Assembly (NCBI GenBank): GCA_020171895.1
Contig: JAIVAN010000018.1
Span: 1-39,561, forward strand
Source of the DNA: Bacillus timonensis
Lineage (GTDB): Bacteria; Bacillota; Bacilli; Bacillales; Bacillaceae_L
Length of the DNA: 39,561 nucleotides
Reading direction: 5' to 3'
Every line of letters begins with the position of its first letter. The stretch's first letter is position 1. Positions 24,714 through 33,181 of this stretch are shown one piece after another. The notes under the pieces are model-generated. The model was not told the DNA's origin. It saw nothing but the letters and a program-made list of their open reading frames with translations, and did no database searches. The translations under genes were made by a program, and so were the position numbers.

Positions 24714-25307
24714 TTACCATCTGTTCTTAGGTAATAGCAGAGGTGCAAGAAGAAAGCCAGCAAGTAGACCAAATATATGAGCAACAATATTAATATTTGT
24801 ATTAATAAATGTCATGACTAACCCAATGACTAATATTGTAACGATAATTTGTGAGTTCGCTCGGTCGATTAGATCTTTTCTCTTAGTTACCATAAATAAA
24901 TATAGACCAAAGAGTCCAAATATTGCTCCAGATGACCCAACATGGCTAAATTCTAATGGTTCAATCATATAAGTAGCGATGTTTGCAAGAATACCAGTAC
25001 TTAAATATGCTGAGATAAATTTTATTTTACCTAACATTTTCTCTAATGCTGGTCCAAATAAGATAAGAGAGAAAGAATTAAAGAGCATGTGTCCGAAGTC
25101 ACCGTGAACAAATATGGGTGTGATTAAACGCCAGTATTCCCCTTCTGCAATCCAAAAATTTAGGCCGACCATTTGTTGAAGGAGTATTTTACCGGGTAGA
25201 ATAGGTAAAGAAAATAAGGCCCATAAAAAGATATGGATGGCGATTAAGGTAGAGATAATTGGATACATACGCAAAAAAGATTGAAAGTTTTCAGTTCTAG
25301 TAAACAT
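24714..25307 (-). CDS. ydcA: Rhomboid-family intramembrane protease YdcA
   Basis: 197 residues, six membrane segments. The catalytic dyad is visible: Ser126 in GSSGAIFG at the start of TM4 and His177 in NIVAHIFGLLAGF in TM6. The L1 loop has EYWRLITPIFVHGDFGHMLFNSFSL with the WR and HxxxN-type motifs of rhomboids. Rhomboids cut transmembrane helices; the substrate here is unknown. Strong RBS AAGGAGGT upstream of ATG 25307. Divergent from acpS and convergent with ydbT, the same position as ydcA in B. subtilis. Confidence 0.94.
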   Translation of the reverse strand: MFTRTENFQSFLRMYPIISTLIAIHIFLWALFSLPILPGKILLQQMVGLNFWIAEGEYWRLITPIFVHGDFGHMLFNSFSLILFGPALEKMLGKIKFISAYLSTGILANIATYMIEPLEFSHVGSSGAIFGLFGLYLFMVTKRKDLIDRANSQIIVTILVIGLVMTFINTNINIVAHIFGLLAGFLLAPLLLPKNRW

Positions 25308-25384
25308 AAGACGAACCTCCTTATAAGGATATACAAGAAAAATACTTTGCTAAAGACTGATTTGTTAATGAGTTGTTTTGTTGG

Positions 25385-25445
25385 ATACCCTGAAAATAAG
25401 ACACTGTATAAGGGGTGTTAATCTCCGTTGCAGGAGCCTCGCTTT
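25385..25445 (-). repeat. Truncated GC-rich hairpin element (copy 4)
   Basis: Contains the type B tail (TACCCTGAAAATA, ACACTGTATAAGG) and the first 31 core bases (GTGTTAATC, CGTTGCAGGAGCCTCGCTTT). It then breaks off abruptly at 25445. The inner arms and the opposite half are missing, so the hairpin cannot form. It is the remnant of a minus-strand copy. Bases 25446-25547 hold nothing else I recognise. Confidence 0.85.
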
Positions 25446-25547
25446 ATAATGCATTTTTATAAGAGGTACAAATACCTTGGGAGCTTGCTAACAAAACAGT
25501 CTAGTGAACACAGATTGTACAGATATCCTATCATATTAATTTCCTCT

Positions 25548-25577
25548 TTGACATGGGTTTGTACTAATATGTATGAA
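25548..25577 (+). promoter_or_regulatory. Promoter of acpS
   Basis: Perfect -35 TTGACA (25548-25553), 18-base spacer, TATGAA (25572-25577), 33 bases before the start. Confidence 0.5.
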
Positions 25578-25610
25578 GATATTGATCATTATAGAAGGAG
25601 GGATATAAAA

Positions 25611-25970
25611 ATGATAACTGGTATTGGAATTGATATTGTAGAATTAGTTCGGATAAAAAAACTAGTGGAGAGGCAGCCGAAATTTATTGAGAGGATCTTA
25701 ACTTTAAATGAAATTAAACGATATGAAAGCCTTTCTCCTTCAAGGAAAATTGAATTTTTAGCGGGACGCTTTGCTGCAAAAGAAGCGTATTCAAAAGCTT
25801 ATGGCACGGGGATCGGGGAAAATTTAAGCTTTCTAGATATCGAAATTCAATCAGATGATAATGGTAAGCCGTGTGTGGTGAAGCCCAATCATAACAAGGC
25901 GCATGTTTCAATATCACATAGTAAGGAATATGCGGTTGCACAAGTAATTATTGAAAGCTTGTCAAGCTAG
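25611..25970 (+). CDS. acpS: Holo-[acyl-carrier-protein] synthase AcpS
   Basis: Transfers 4'-phosphopantetheine from CoA to apo-ACP, activating fatty-acid synthesis. 119 residues against 121 in B. subtilis. Mg ligands Asp8 (GIGIDIVEL) and Glu58 ([12 protein letters not shown]) are at their canonical positions, and the C-terminal [16 protein letters not shown] strand is present. The start is ATG 25611 after AGAAGGAGGG; an upstream in-frame extension to 25428 runs through the truncated repeat and is not part of the protein. Same place in gene order as ydcB of B. subtilis. Confidence 0.96.
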   Translation: MITGIGIDIVELVRIKKLVERQPKFIERILTLNEIKRYESLSPSRKIEFLAGRFAAKEAYSKAYGTGIGENLSFLDIEIQSDDNGKPCVVKPNHNKAHVSISHSKEYAVAQVIIESLSS

Positions 25971-26233
25971 TCTGCATATTACGTAACTTTGTCTCATATA
26001 TTTCTAATGCGGGTAAGAGACAAGGTGTATATGGGTGGTAGATGACTGAGAAAGAAAGGCTTATGATGGAGGGTTGTAACGATGGGAGATAGTAATAACC
26101 AACCAACGTTTGTAATTTCAAAAACTACTTAATGGTTTATTAGATTCATATTCTTTCTTTGACTCATCATCTATGAACCCATCTTCACCTTAACTCTCCA
26201 TTTACGTTCAAATGAGGCAAAGGGGTTGAAGAG

Positions 26234-27244
26234 ATGAAGAAAAAAATGTTTGCGTTGTTAATGGGATTACTTGTAGTCCTTGCTCTAACTGCTTGTGGTG
26301 AAAAGTCTCAAAAGGATGTCGTTAATGCCCTAAATGAAAAGGTAGATAAAATGACAGGGTATAAGGCTGAAGCTAAAATGACGTTGCAAACAGGAAGCGA
26401 GCCACAAGTATACGAGGTAGAAATTTGGCATAATCAGCCAACGTACTACCGAGTGAATTTGAAAAATGCTCAAAAAGAGCAAAGTCAAATGATTTTACGT
26501 AATGACGAAGGAGTGTTTGTTTTAACGCCAGCTTTAAACAAGAGCTTTAGGTTCCAAAGCGATTGGCCACAAAACAGCAGTCAAGCTTATTTGTATGAGT
26601 CTTTAGTAAAAGATATTTTAGAGGATCCAGAGGCAAAGTTCACGGCAACAGACAAACATTATGTGTTTGAAACGAAAACAAACTACAAGAATAATAAGAT
26701 GTTACCGATGCAAGAAATCACTTTTAGCAAAAAGGATCTAACTCCTGTGATGGTAAAAGTAATGGATGCAGACCGTAATCCACTTCTTATTGTCGAGTTT
26801 TCAAAAGTGGAGTTTAATCCAAGTTTTGATGATGATGCTTTTGATGTAAAGAAAAATATGACGGGTGCACAATTAGAAGTTCCTGTAATGGCTGGGATGA
26901 ATGAGCAACCGTTACAAGTGATGTATCCGATGGTTGAAATAGCGGGTGTAAATCTTGTGGAAGAAAAAGAAGTGAAAACAGAGCAAGGAACTAGAATTGT
27001 TATGACATATGGTGGAGAAAAATCCTTTACCTTAATACAAGAGAAGGCGCTTGTTTCTGAAGCTGGTACATCAACAGCTGTTAGTGGAGAGCCGGTTGAC
27101 TTAGGATTTACAGTCGGAGCATTAACAGATAATACACTTTCTTGGACGTATCAAGGCGTAGATTTCATGGTTGCTTCTAACGATTTAACGCAAGAAGAAT
27201 TAATCATGGTAGCACGTTCTGTTCAAGGACAGTCTGTGAAGTAA
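26234..27244 (+). CDS. ydcC: LolA-like lipoprotein YdcC
   Basis: 336 residues. Signal peptide with lipobox LTAC, modified Cys21, so a membrane-anchored lipoprotein on the outer face. The mature part (beta-rich; LQTGSEPQVYEVEIWHNQPTYYRVNL, LPMQEITFSKKDLTPVMVKVMD) resembles the LolA/LolB-like fold of YdcC/outer-membrane-lipoprotein-sorting relatives in Gram-positives. B. subtilis ydcC is sporulation-expressed; I saw no convincing sigma-E promoter. RBS AAAGGGG. In 25971-26233 upstream there are only two very short reading frames (16 codons each) that I do not accept as genes. Confidence 0.88.
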   Translation: MKKKMFALLMGLLVVLALTACGEKSQKDVVNALNEKVDKMTGYKAEAKMTLQTGSEPQVYEVEIWHNQPTYYRVNLKNAQKEQSQMILRNDEGVFVLTPALNKSFRFQSDWPQNSSQAYLYESLVKDILEDPEAKFTATDKHYVFETKTNYKNNKMLPMQEITFSKKDLTPVMVKVMDADRNPLLIVEFSKVEFNPSFDDDAFDVKKNMTGAQLEVPVMAGMNEQPLQVMYPMVEIAGVNLVEEKEVKTEQGTRIVMTYGGEKSFTLIQEKALVSEAGTSTAVSGEPVDLGFTVGALTDNTLSWTYQGVDFMVASNDLTQEELIMVARSVQGQSVK

Positions 27245-27255
27245 CATAAGAGACA

Positions 27256-27286
27256 GGCAGGTTCTTTCGAATCTGCCTTCTTTTTT
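27256..27286 (+). terminator. Terminator after ydcC
   Basis: GGCAGGTTC (27256-27264) with GAATCTGCC (27269-27277), one G-T pair, four-base loop, T-rich tail. Confidence 0.88.
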
Positions 27287-27304
27287 ATTACGGATATCTC
27301 CCTA

Positions 27305-27333
27305 TTGACATCGAGCGTGAAAACCATCAATAT
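27305..27333 (+). promoter_or_regulatory. Possible promoter of alr
   Basis: TTGACA (27305-27310) with CAATAT 17 bases on (27328-27333); the -10 is weak. Fifty bases before the alr start. Confidence 0.4.
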
Positions 27334-27382
27334 TCTAACATATACAAGTATAGGTAGATACAAATGTAAGGAAGTGTTAGAT

Positions 27383-28546
27383 ATGGAGCTTTCAGCTTTT
27401 TATCGAGATACATGGGTAGAAGTAAATTTAGATCATATTTATACAAACGTAAGGTCAATGAAGAATTTTTTATCACCAGATGAAGAAGTGATTGCTGTCG
27501 TAAAGGCGAATGCTTATGGACACGGAGATGCCCAAGTAGCTAAGGTAGCCTTAGAAGCAGGCGCTTCTCTTTTGGCCGTTGCCTTCTTAGATGAAGCATT
27601 ATCACTTAGACAACAGGGAATTGTAGAACCAATCCTTGTGTTGGGGGCTGTAAGGTCTGAAGATATAAAGCTAGCAGCAGAACAAAATATTATCTTAACC
27701 GTATTCCGTGCGGATTGGCTTGAAACGGCTTTAAGGGATAATGAACTAGATCGACCTTTATCGTTTCACATTAAATTAGATACTGGAATGGGGAGACTTG
27801 GTGCCAAAGAAGCGGATGAAGTGTCAAAGTTAATCTCAATTTTGGCTGAAAATGAATGGTGCGAATTAGCAGGGATTTATACTCATTTTGCTACAGCAGA
27901 TGAAGTGGGTACGGACTACTTTCAATACCAATACGAAAAATTTCTTGAAATGCTAAAATGGTTCCCAATATTGCCACCGCTCATTCATTGTGGGAATAGT
28001 GCAACCGGTCTCCGTTTCCCAGATAAAATATTTAATGCAGTGCGATTAGGAATTGCGATGTACGGTCTTACACCATCATTAGAGATAAAGGATGAACTAC
28101 CGTATGCATTGAATGAAGCCTTTTCACTTCATAGTCGCTTAGTTCATGTGAAGAAAATCTCAAAGGGTGAAAAAGTGAGTTACGGTGCTACCTATACAGC
28201 TAAGGGTGAAGAGTGGATAGGTACTGTTCCCGTTGGATATGCAGATGGTTGGATTCGAAAGCTTCAAGGGACAGAGGTTCTTGTGAATGGTGTAAGATGT
28301 CCAATAGTCGGTCGGATTTGTATGGACCAATTTATGGTCAAATTGCCAGAGGCATTTCCTATTGGTACGAAGGTTACGCTTATTGGAAAGCAGGATGAAG
28401 AATCCATAATGATTGACGAGGTTGCTAAAACACTAGATACAATCAACTATGAGGTCCCTTGTACGATAAGTTATCGAGTTCCCCGTATTTTTTTAAGAAA
28501 AGAGAGTATAATTGAAGTGAGAAACCCAGTCTTATTCAACCAATAA
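27383..28546 (+). CDS. alr: Alanine racemase Alr
   Basis: PLP-dependent interconversion of L- and D-alanine, supplying D-Ala to Ddl and to teichoic acid D-alanylation. 387 residues (389 in B. subtilis). The PLP lysine is Lys41 in AVVKANAYGHG. HIKLDTGMGRLG, GIYTHFATAD, HCGNSATG and VRLGIAMYGL follow in the TIM barrel. The second catalytic base, Tyr, is in KVSYGATYTAKG of the C-terminal beta domain, with GRICMDQFM after it. The start is ATG 27383 with AAGGAAGTG upstream; the in-frame TTG at 27305 coincides with the -35 and is not a start. Confidence 0.97.
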   Translation: MELSAFYRDTWVEVNLDHIYTNVRSMKNFLSPDEEVIAVVKANAYGHGDAQVAKVALEAGASLLAVAFLDEALSLRQQGIVEPILVLGAVRSEDIKLAAEQNIILTVFRADWLETALRDNELDRPLSFHIKLDTGMGRLGAKEADEVSKLISILAENEWCELAGIYTHFATADEVGTDYFQYQYEKFLEMLKWFPILPPLIHCGNSATGLRFPDKIFNAVRLGIAMYGLTPSLEIKDELPYALNEAFSLHSRLVHVKKISKGEKVSYGATYTAKGEEWIGTVPVGYADGWIRKLQGTEVLVNGVRCPIVGRICMDQFMVKLPEAFPIGTKVTLIGKQDEESIMIDEVAKTLDTINYEVPCTISYRVPRIFLRKESIIEVRNPVLFNQ

Positions 28547-28717
28547 TTTTTTTCATAACAAGGCTCTGTTAATTGAATGTCCAACCTCCCAAAATTTAGA
28601 AATGTGAGAACGGACCACAATTTAATTTAACCTGGTCTATAAGAAAAAAAACAATATGTAACATGTATAATTTGGTTACAGATGTTGATAATAGTGGAGA
28701 ATTATTGGTTATACGCT

Positions 28718-28745
28718 TTGCATCTGATGAATTTAATGGTATTAT
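28718..28745 (+). promoter_or_regulatory. Promoter of ndoAI-ndoA
   Basis: TTGCAT (28718-28723), 16-base spacer, TATTAT (28740-28745), about 50 bases before the antitoxin start. The rest of 28547-28717 shows an isolated TATAAT (28666) but no gene. Confidence 0.5.
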
Positions 28746-28796
28746 TAAGATTGGAATAGAATACTTGGTGTGTAAGTTTGGTGGAGGTGTATGTTT

Positions 28797-29078
28797 GTGT
28801 CTGAATCCAGCGCAACAACAGAAATATTAATTCGTTTGCCGCAAACATTAGTAAGTGAATTAGACGGTCTTGTGAAACAAGAAAACGGTAATCGAAACGA
28901 ACTAATTTATCAAGCTACGAAAATGTACCTTCGTGAACGAAAAAAGAGACAAATTCGCGAATCTATGAGACGTGGTTACATGGAGATGGCTAAAATCAAT
29001 CTAAACATCGCATCGGAGGCTTTCCTAGCTGAGTACGAGGCTGATCACACCGTAGAACGCTTAGTTAGCGGGGGGTAA
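28797..29078 (+). CDS. ndoAI: Antitoxin NdoAI (MazE, EndoAI)
   Basis: 93-residue ribbon-helix-helix antitoxin that binds and blocks the NdoA/MazF endoribonuclease and represses the operon. The N-terminal RHH (about 8-50) reads [31 protein letters not shown]. The C-terminal half [28 protein letters not shown] is nearly identical in pattern to B. subtilis EndoAI. The start is GTG 28797, eight bases after GGAGGT; ATG 28791 is only two bases from the RBS and would add two residues not seen in homologues. The toxin gene begins five bases after the stop. Confidence 0.95.
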   Translation: MSESSATTEILIRLPQTLVSELDGLVKQENGNRNELIYQATKMYLRERKKRQIRESMRRGYMEMAKINLNIASEAFLAEYEADHTVERLVSGG

Positions 29079-29082
29079 TCAT

Positions 29083-29433
29083 TTGATTGTAAAACGTGGC
29101 GACGTTTATTTTGCAGACCTCTCCCCAGTTGTTGGCTCAGAGCAAGGAGGCGTTCGTCCTGTTCTTGTCATCCAAAATGATATTGGGAATCGGTTCAGTC
29201 CCACAGTAATTGTCGCAGCAATAACTGCTCAAATTCAAAAAGCAAAATTACCAACACATGTTGAAATTGATGCAAAGCGTTATGGATTTGAAAGGGATTC
29301 AGTTATTCTGTTAGAGCAGATTCGAACTATTGATAAGCAACGCTTAACCGATAAAATCACTCATCTTGACGAAGAGATGATGGACAGAGTGGATGAAGCC
29401 TTACAAATAAGCTTAGGACTCATCGATTTTTAA
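29083..29433 (+). CDS. ndoA: Endoribonuclease toxin NdoA (MazF, EndoA)
   Basis: 116-residue MazF/PemK-type mRNA interferase. [31 protein letters not shown] at the N-terminus carries the conserved R-G-x-V-x-x-x-D and G-S-E-Q-x-G-x-R-P motifs; VAAITAQ and [18 protein letters not shown] follow. B. subtilis NdoA cleaves single-stranded UACAU. The start is TTG 29083 with GGGGGG seven bases upstream, formed by the last antitoxin codons. The pair lies just before the sigma-B operon, as in B. subtilis, but here a terminator and a dimeric repeat separate them. Confidence 0.96.
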   Translation: MIVKRGDVYFADLSPVVGSEQGGVRPVLVIQNDIGNRFSPTVIVAAITAQIQKAKLPTHVEIDAKRYGFERDSVILLEQIRTIDKQRLTDKITHLDEEMMDRVDEALQISLGLIDF

Positions 29434-29459
29434 TTATTTTCATACAACCTTGTTCTTTC

Positions 29460-29487
29460 AAAGCTATCCTTTTTGGGTAGCTTTTTT
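29460..29487 (+). terminator. Terminator after ndoA
   Basis: AAAGCTATCC (29460-29469) with GGGTAGCTTT (29475-29484), one T-G pair, five-base loop, T tract. Confidence 0.9.
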
Positions 29488-29517
29488 GTTGTGGATTTTT
29501 TCGGGCTAATTAATAAT

Positions 29518-30013
29518 TGCCACCATGAAGGAAGAAAAGGTTAAATTGAATTTTTGTATTTATAGAATGTTGGCCTTTAGTAATCCATGTGTGTTAACCG
29601 TAGTGGAAGGAACCGAGACTCCTGCAGGAGATGCGCTAGGCTTGAGACCCCACAGGCGTAAACGCCGAGGAGGCTCAAGAAGCGCCCTGCGGAAAGCGAG
29701 GTTCCTGCAACGTAGGTTAACACCCCATGTTGATTGTAACGAATTGTATTTTCAGGGGAGACTTCCATGCAAATATGGATTTGCACCATGAAGGATAAAA
29801 AATGTGAACTTGATTTTGGGGTTTATAGAATGTTGGACTTTAAGTAATTCATGCGTGTTAATCGGAGTGGAAGGAACCGAGACTCCTGTGGGAGATGCGC
29901 CGGACTTGAGACCCCACAGGCACAACCGAGGAGGCTCAAGTGGCGCCCCACGGAAAGCGAGGTTCCTGCAACGCAGATTAACACCCCTTGTACAGTGTCG
30001 TATTTTCAGGGTA
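29518..30013 (+). repeat. Dimeric GC-rich hairpin element (copy pair 2)
   Basis: Two tandem units with a period of about 264 bases on the plus strand. Type A core 29591-29723: GTGTTAACC/GGTTAACAC, GCAGG/CCTGC, GCGCT/AGCGC, apical GGCG/CGCC. Type B core 29855-29984: GTGTTAATC/GATTAACAC, GTGGG/CCCAC, GCGCC/GGCGC. The linker carries CATGCAA, TTGCACCATGAAGG and GAATGTTGG, and the array ends with TATTTTCAGGGTA. It is placed between the ndoA terminator and rsbR. Bases 30014-30150 after it hold only a small CCCC/GGGG hairpin (30063-30077) and no gene. Confidence 0.9.
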
Positions 30014-30179
30014 GTCAAGTAGTATGGACATAACTCAAAAAAGTATTCCAAGATCCCTCAATCCCCAAACATAGGGGTTTCAGCATAGCTGTTAGCATTG
30101 TGTGGGCAAGTTATTTGAAGAAAATGTAAGAGGGTGAAATAATATAAAAAGGAAGTTGAAGAAAGGGGAACCGTTTTCA

Positions 30180-31010
30180 ATGGATACTTTTATCTTACAA
30201 TTTATTGACTCAAACAAAGAAGACATCATTAAACAATGGTTAGACGAATTTAAACAATTAGGTAAAGATAGAGGAATACATACATATTCAGAACAAATGT
30301 ATTTGGGTACTAGTCGTGAATTCATAAACATTATTCTTTTAAATGTAAAAAAGGACCGAGACGACTTTTCACAAAAATTAAAAGAGTTTGCAGAAAGTGT
30401 AATTCAAGCAGGCTGGCAACTAACCTATATTACAGAAGGGCTACAATTATTTAGAAAAGTTGTTATAGACTCTGCTCTCGAAGGTCATGTCCAAGCAGGT
30501 GATCACTTAAAAATAATGAGGGAAATCAATGACTGGATTGACCCGATTATTAATGAAATGATCTCTTTGTATTCTGGTTCATGGGAACATACCGTTTCTC
30601 TTCAAAAAATTGCACTTGAGGAATTATCAGCACCATTAATCCCGGTGTTTGAAAATATTACAGTGATGCCTCTGGTCGGAACAATAGATACAGAGCGAGC
30701 GAAGCAAATTATGGAGAATCTTTTACAAGGAGTCGTAAAACATAGATCTGAAGTTGTGCTCATTGATATAACAGGAGTTCCAGTAGTTGATACGATGGTC
30801 GCCCATCATATTATACAAGCAGCTGAGGCTGTAAAACTTGTTGGCACAGAATGTTTATTAGTTGGGATTCGCCCAGAAATTGCACAAACGATTGTCAATT
30901 TGGGTATTCAATTAAATCAATTCATAACGAAAAGTACGTTGAGAAAAGGGATTGAAACGGCCTTACAAATGACCAACCGTAAAATTGTACAAACAAATGT
31001 GGAGGATTAA
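30180..31010 (+). CDS. rsbR: Stressosome protein RsbR (RsbRA)
   Basis: Core subunit of the stressosome that senses environmental stress and holds RsbT. 276 residues: an N-terminal non-heme globin-like domain (about 1-135), a linker helix and a C-terminal STAS domain (about 155-270). The RsbT phosphorylation sites Thr171 (GTIDTERAK) and Thr205 ([10 protein letters not shown]) fall at exactly the B. subtilis positions. The start is ATG 30180; AAAGGGG lies eleven bases upstream, and a TTG at 30156 would add eight residues. First gene of the rsbRSTUVW-sigB-rsbX operon. No confident promoter found before it. Confidence 0.95.
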   Translation: MDTFILQFIDSNKEDIIKQWLDEFKQLGKDRGIHTYSEQMYLGTSREFINIILLNVKKDRDDFSQKLKEFAESVIQAGWQLTYITEGLQLFRKVVIDSALEGHVQAGDHLKIMREINDWIDPIINEMISLYSGSWEHTVSLQKIALEELSAPLIPVFENITVMPLVGTIDTERAKQIMENLLQGVVKHRSEVVLIDITGVPVVDTMVAHHIIQAAEAVKLVGTECLLVGIRPEIAQTIVNLGIQLNQFITKSTLRKGIETALQMTNRKIVQTNVED

Positions 31011-31012
31011 TT

Positions 31013-31402
31013 GTGAGAGTGCCAATTTTAAAACTTTATAATTACTTAATAGTATCAATTCAATGGGAGTTAGATGACAACACCGCTCTCCAATTTCAAG
31101 AGGACTTGTTGGACAAACTCCATGAAACAAGTGCGAATGGTGTAATAATCGAATTGTCATTTATAGATTTTGTGGATTCCTATATTGCCAAGGTACTGGT
31201 AGATGTTATTAGGATGTCCAAGCTTATGGGAGCAAAGGTAGTACTAACAGGCATTCAACCTGCTGTTGCCATTACATTAGTTGAGTTAGGTATTCGTTTA
31301 GATGAGGTCTTAACGGCATTAGACTTAGAAAAGGGACTTGAGAAACTTCAAGTGGAATTGGGGGAAAATCTATGGAGGGCCAATCTTGTGTCAAAATCAT
31401 AA
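31013..31402 (+). CDS. rsbS: Stressosome protein RsbS
   Basis: STAS-domain stressosome subunit and antagonist of RsbT. The phosphorylated serine is Ser56 in VDSYIAK, equivalent to B. subtilis Ser59. 129 residues: the usual protein ends near ELGE, while here eleven more residues ([11 protein letters not shown]) follow because the frame runs 31 bases into rsbT. The start is GTG 31013 with GGAGGA six bases upstream, two bases after rsbR. Confidence 0.94.
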   Translation: MRVPILKLYNYLIVSIQWELDDNTALQFQEDLLDKLHETSANGVIIELSFIDFVDSYIAKVLVDVIRMSKLMGAKVVLTGIQPAVAITLVELGIRLDEVLTALDLEKGLEKLQVELGENLWRANLVSKS

Positions 31403-31773
31403 CCGAATGGGATATTGTAGCAGCAAGGCAACTAGGAAGAACTGCTGCAAAGGAACTCGGTTTTAATAATGTTGACCAAGCAAGGGTTACAACTGCAATT
31501 TCTGAACTTGCTCGTAACATCTATCTGTATGCAGGTAGTGGAGAAATTTGCATTCAGAACGTAATGGAGTTAGGTAAGCAAGGACTTAGGGTTGATGCAT
31601 TGGATGAAGGTCCTGGAATATCAGATATTAGGCAAGTTATGGAGGATGGTTTCTCAACTTCTGGTGGACTAGGAGCTGGATTGCCAGGGGTAAAACGTCT
31701 CATGGATGATTTTCAAATCGATTCCACTGAAGGAAAAGGTACTCGAATTCGTACAATTAAATGGCTTCGCTAG
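31372..31773 (+). CDS. rsbT: Serine/threonine kinase RsbT
   Basis: Switch kinase of the stressosome. On stress it phosphorylates RsbR and RsbS, is released, and activates the phosphatase RsbU. 133 residues of GHKL/HATPase fold: N box [17 protein letters not shown]1 DEGPGI and G2 [28 protein letters not shown] inside rsbS; overlaps rsbS by 31 bases. Confidence 0.96.
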   Translation: MEGQSCVKIITEWDIVAARQLGRTAAKELGFNNVDQARVTTAISELARNIYLYAGSGEICIQNVMELGKQGLRVDALDEGPGISDIRQVMEDGFSTSGGLGAGLPGVKRLMDDFQIDSTEGKGTRIRTIKWLR

Positions 31774-31785
31774 GGAGGTACCAGT

Positions 31786-32796
31786 ATGAGTTTCGAAACA
31801 AAAATTGAAGAAAAGTATAAAGATATCGTTAAGCGATACTTAAAAAATAGAGATGAGCAAGCGTTGTATCTAGGTCAAAAGTTTAGTAGGAATGCAATTG
31901 AACAAACAATTCCTCCTGAAGAGATTATTGGCTTACACAAGAAAACAATACATGAAATATATCCGGATATATCAGAAGAAGTTCTTAATTCCTTTGATAT
32001 TCTCTTAGAGGTCATGATGGGGTACGGTTTAGCATATCAAGAGCATCAGAGCTTACGATCTCAACAACAAGAATTAAAATCAGAAATTGATATTGCGGCG
32101 AATGTACAGCAAACATTACTGGAGACAGATATCCCTGAAGTAGAAAGTTTGGATATAGGCGCAATAAGTGTTCCGGCAAAGCAGATGAGTGGGGACTATT
32201 ACCATTTCGTTCTTGATGATGATAACAGAGTGAATATTGCCATAGCCGATGTAATAGGAAAGGGAATTCCTGCTGCACTATGTATGTCCATGATTAAGTA
32301 TGCAATGGATAGCCTACCAGAATCAAGGAATACTCCTTCTTTTGTTCTTGAGAATTTAAATCGAGTGGTAGAACAGAATGTGGATATTAATATGTTTGTA
32401 ACGATGTTATATGGAATCTATGATACAAGCACGAATGTGTTTTCATATGGGACTGCAGGTCATGAACCAGGATTTTTCTATGATGCACAAACCAATCAAT
32501 TTCAGGATATACCAGGTCGAGGATTAGTCCTTGGTATAAACCGGTCTACAAAATATACTTCATACTCTAAAGAGCTCAAGCCAAACGATATGATTGTTTT
32601 ACTTTCAGATGGGGTAACCGAGTGTAGAACGGATGAGGGTTTTATTGAACGTAAAATGCTTGCTGGATTAATTGAGAAGAAACTACATCTATCCTCCCAA
32701 CAAATTGTAGAGGAGATTTATCGAGAGTTAGAAAGGTTACAGGATTTTCAATTAAGAGATGACTTTACACTAATCATTATTAAAAGAAATGTTTAA
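31786..32796 (+). CDS. rsbU: PP2C phosphatase RsbU
   Basis: Dephosphorylates RsbV~P when bound by RsbT, passing the environmental stress signal on. 336 residues: an N-terminal RsbT-binding helical domain (about 1-85), a linker coiled coil (EHQSLRSQQQELKSEIDIAANVQQ) and a SpoIIE-type PPM phosphatase domain (about 120-333). Metal-binding motifs SGDYYHF, IADVIGKGIPAAL, SDGVTE and RDDFTL are visible. RBS GGGAGGT 12 bases after rsbT. Its stop codon lies inside the -35 of the internal sigma-B promoter. Confidence 0.96.
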   Translation: MSFETKIEEKYKDIVKRYLKNRDEQALYLGQKFSRNAIEQTIPPEEIIGLHKKTIHEIYPDISEEVLNSFDILLEVMMGYGLAYQEHQSLRSQQQELKSEIDIAANVQQTLLETDIPEVESLDIGAISVPAKQMSGDYYHFVLDDDNRVNIAIADVIGKGIPAALCMSMIKYAMDSLPESRNTPSFVLENLNRVVEQNVDINMFVTMLYGIYDTSTNVFSYGTAGHEPGFFYDAQTNQFQDIPGRGLVLGINRSTKYTSYSKELKPNDMIVLLSDGVTECRTDEGFIERKMLAGLIEKKLHLSSQQIVEEIYRELERLQDFQLRDDFTLIIIKRNV

Positions 32797-32816
32797 CATT
32801 ATTGAAAAGCGGGTAT
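32791..32816 (+). promoter_or_regulatory. Sigma-B promoter before rsbV
   Basis: GTTTAA (32791-32796), 14-base spacer, GGGTAT (32811-32816): a perfect sigma-B consensus. The -35 includes the rsbU stop codon. It gives stress-inducible expression of rsbV-rsbW-sigB-rsbX, as in B. subtilis. Confidence 0.95.
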
Positions 32817-32848
32817 ATACAAGTAAAGTTTAAATTCGAGGTGAGAAA

Positions 32849-33181
32849 ATGAATATCGGAATAGATGTGAAAAGAGACAATAAATCCGTGTATGTCTTTA
32901 TTAATGGTGAAATCGATGCTTATACAGCTCCAAAGTTGAAGGAACAACTTCTACCAATTACTCAAGAAAATTCAGTGAATATGATTGCTGATCTAACCGG
33001 TGTGACATATATGGACAGTACCGGATTGGGAGTTTTTATCGGTGTATTGAAAAGCTTAAAAAAACAAAATGGATCCTTAGCGTTAACGGGATTGTCAGAC
33101 AGGCTACTTCGGTTATTTGATATTACGGGCTTATCAGAAATTATTGAAATAAAGACAAAGCTAGAAGGTGGAGTAAAATGA
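32849..33181 (+). CDS. rsbV: Anti-anti-sigma factor RsbV
   Basis: STAS-domain protein that, when unphosphorylated, binds RsbW and frees sigma-B. 110 residues. The RsbW phosphorylation site is Ser57 in YMDSTGLGVF, equal to Ser56 of B. subtilis. RBS GAGGTGAG. First gene behind the sigma-B promoter. Overlaps rsbW by four bases (ATGA). Confidence 0.96.
   Translation: MNIGIDVKRDNKSVYVFINGEIDAYTAPKLKEQLLPITQENSVNMIADLTGVTYMDSTGLGVFIGVLKSLKKQNGSLALTGLSDRLLRLFDITGLSEIIEIKTKLEGGVK

Noticed and set aside
25428..25610. 60-residue N-terminal extension of AcpS
   Set aside because: It begins in the truncated repeat; the strong RBS and family N-terminus place the start at 25611.
26042..26132. Two 16-codon frames (MTEKERLMMEG..., MGDSNNQPTF...) before ydcC
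   Set aside because: The second has an SD-like GGAGGG, but both are too short to support. Resemblance of the first to an acetyltransferase N-terminus is only a few residues.
29525..30051. Overlapping frames of 70-99 residues on both strands in the second dimer
   Set aside because: Same reason: they are translations of the repeat and lack translation signals.
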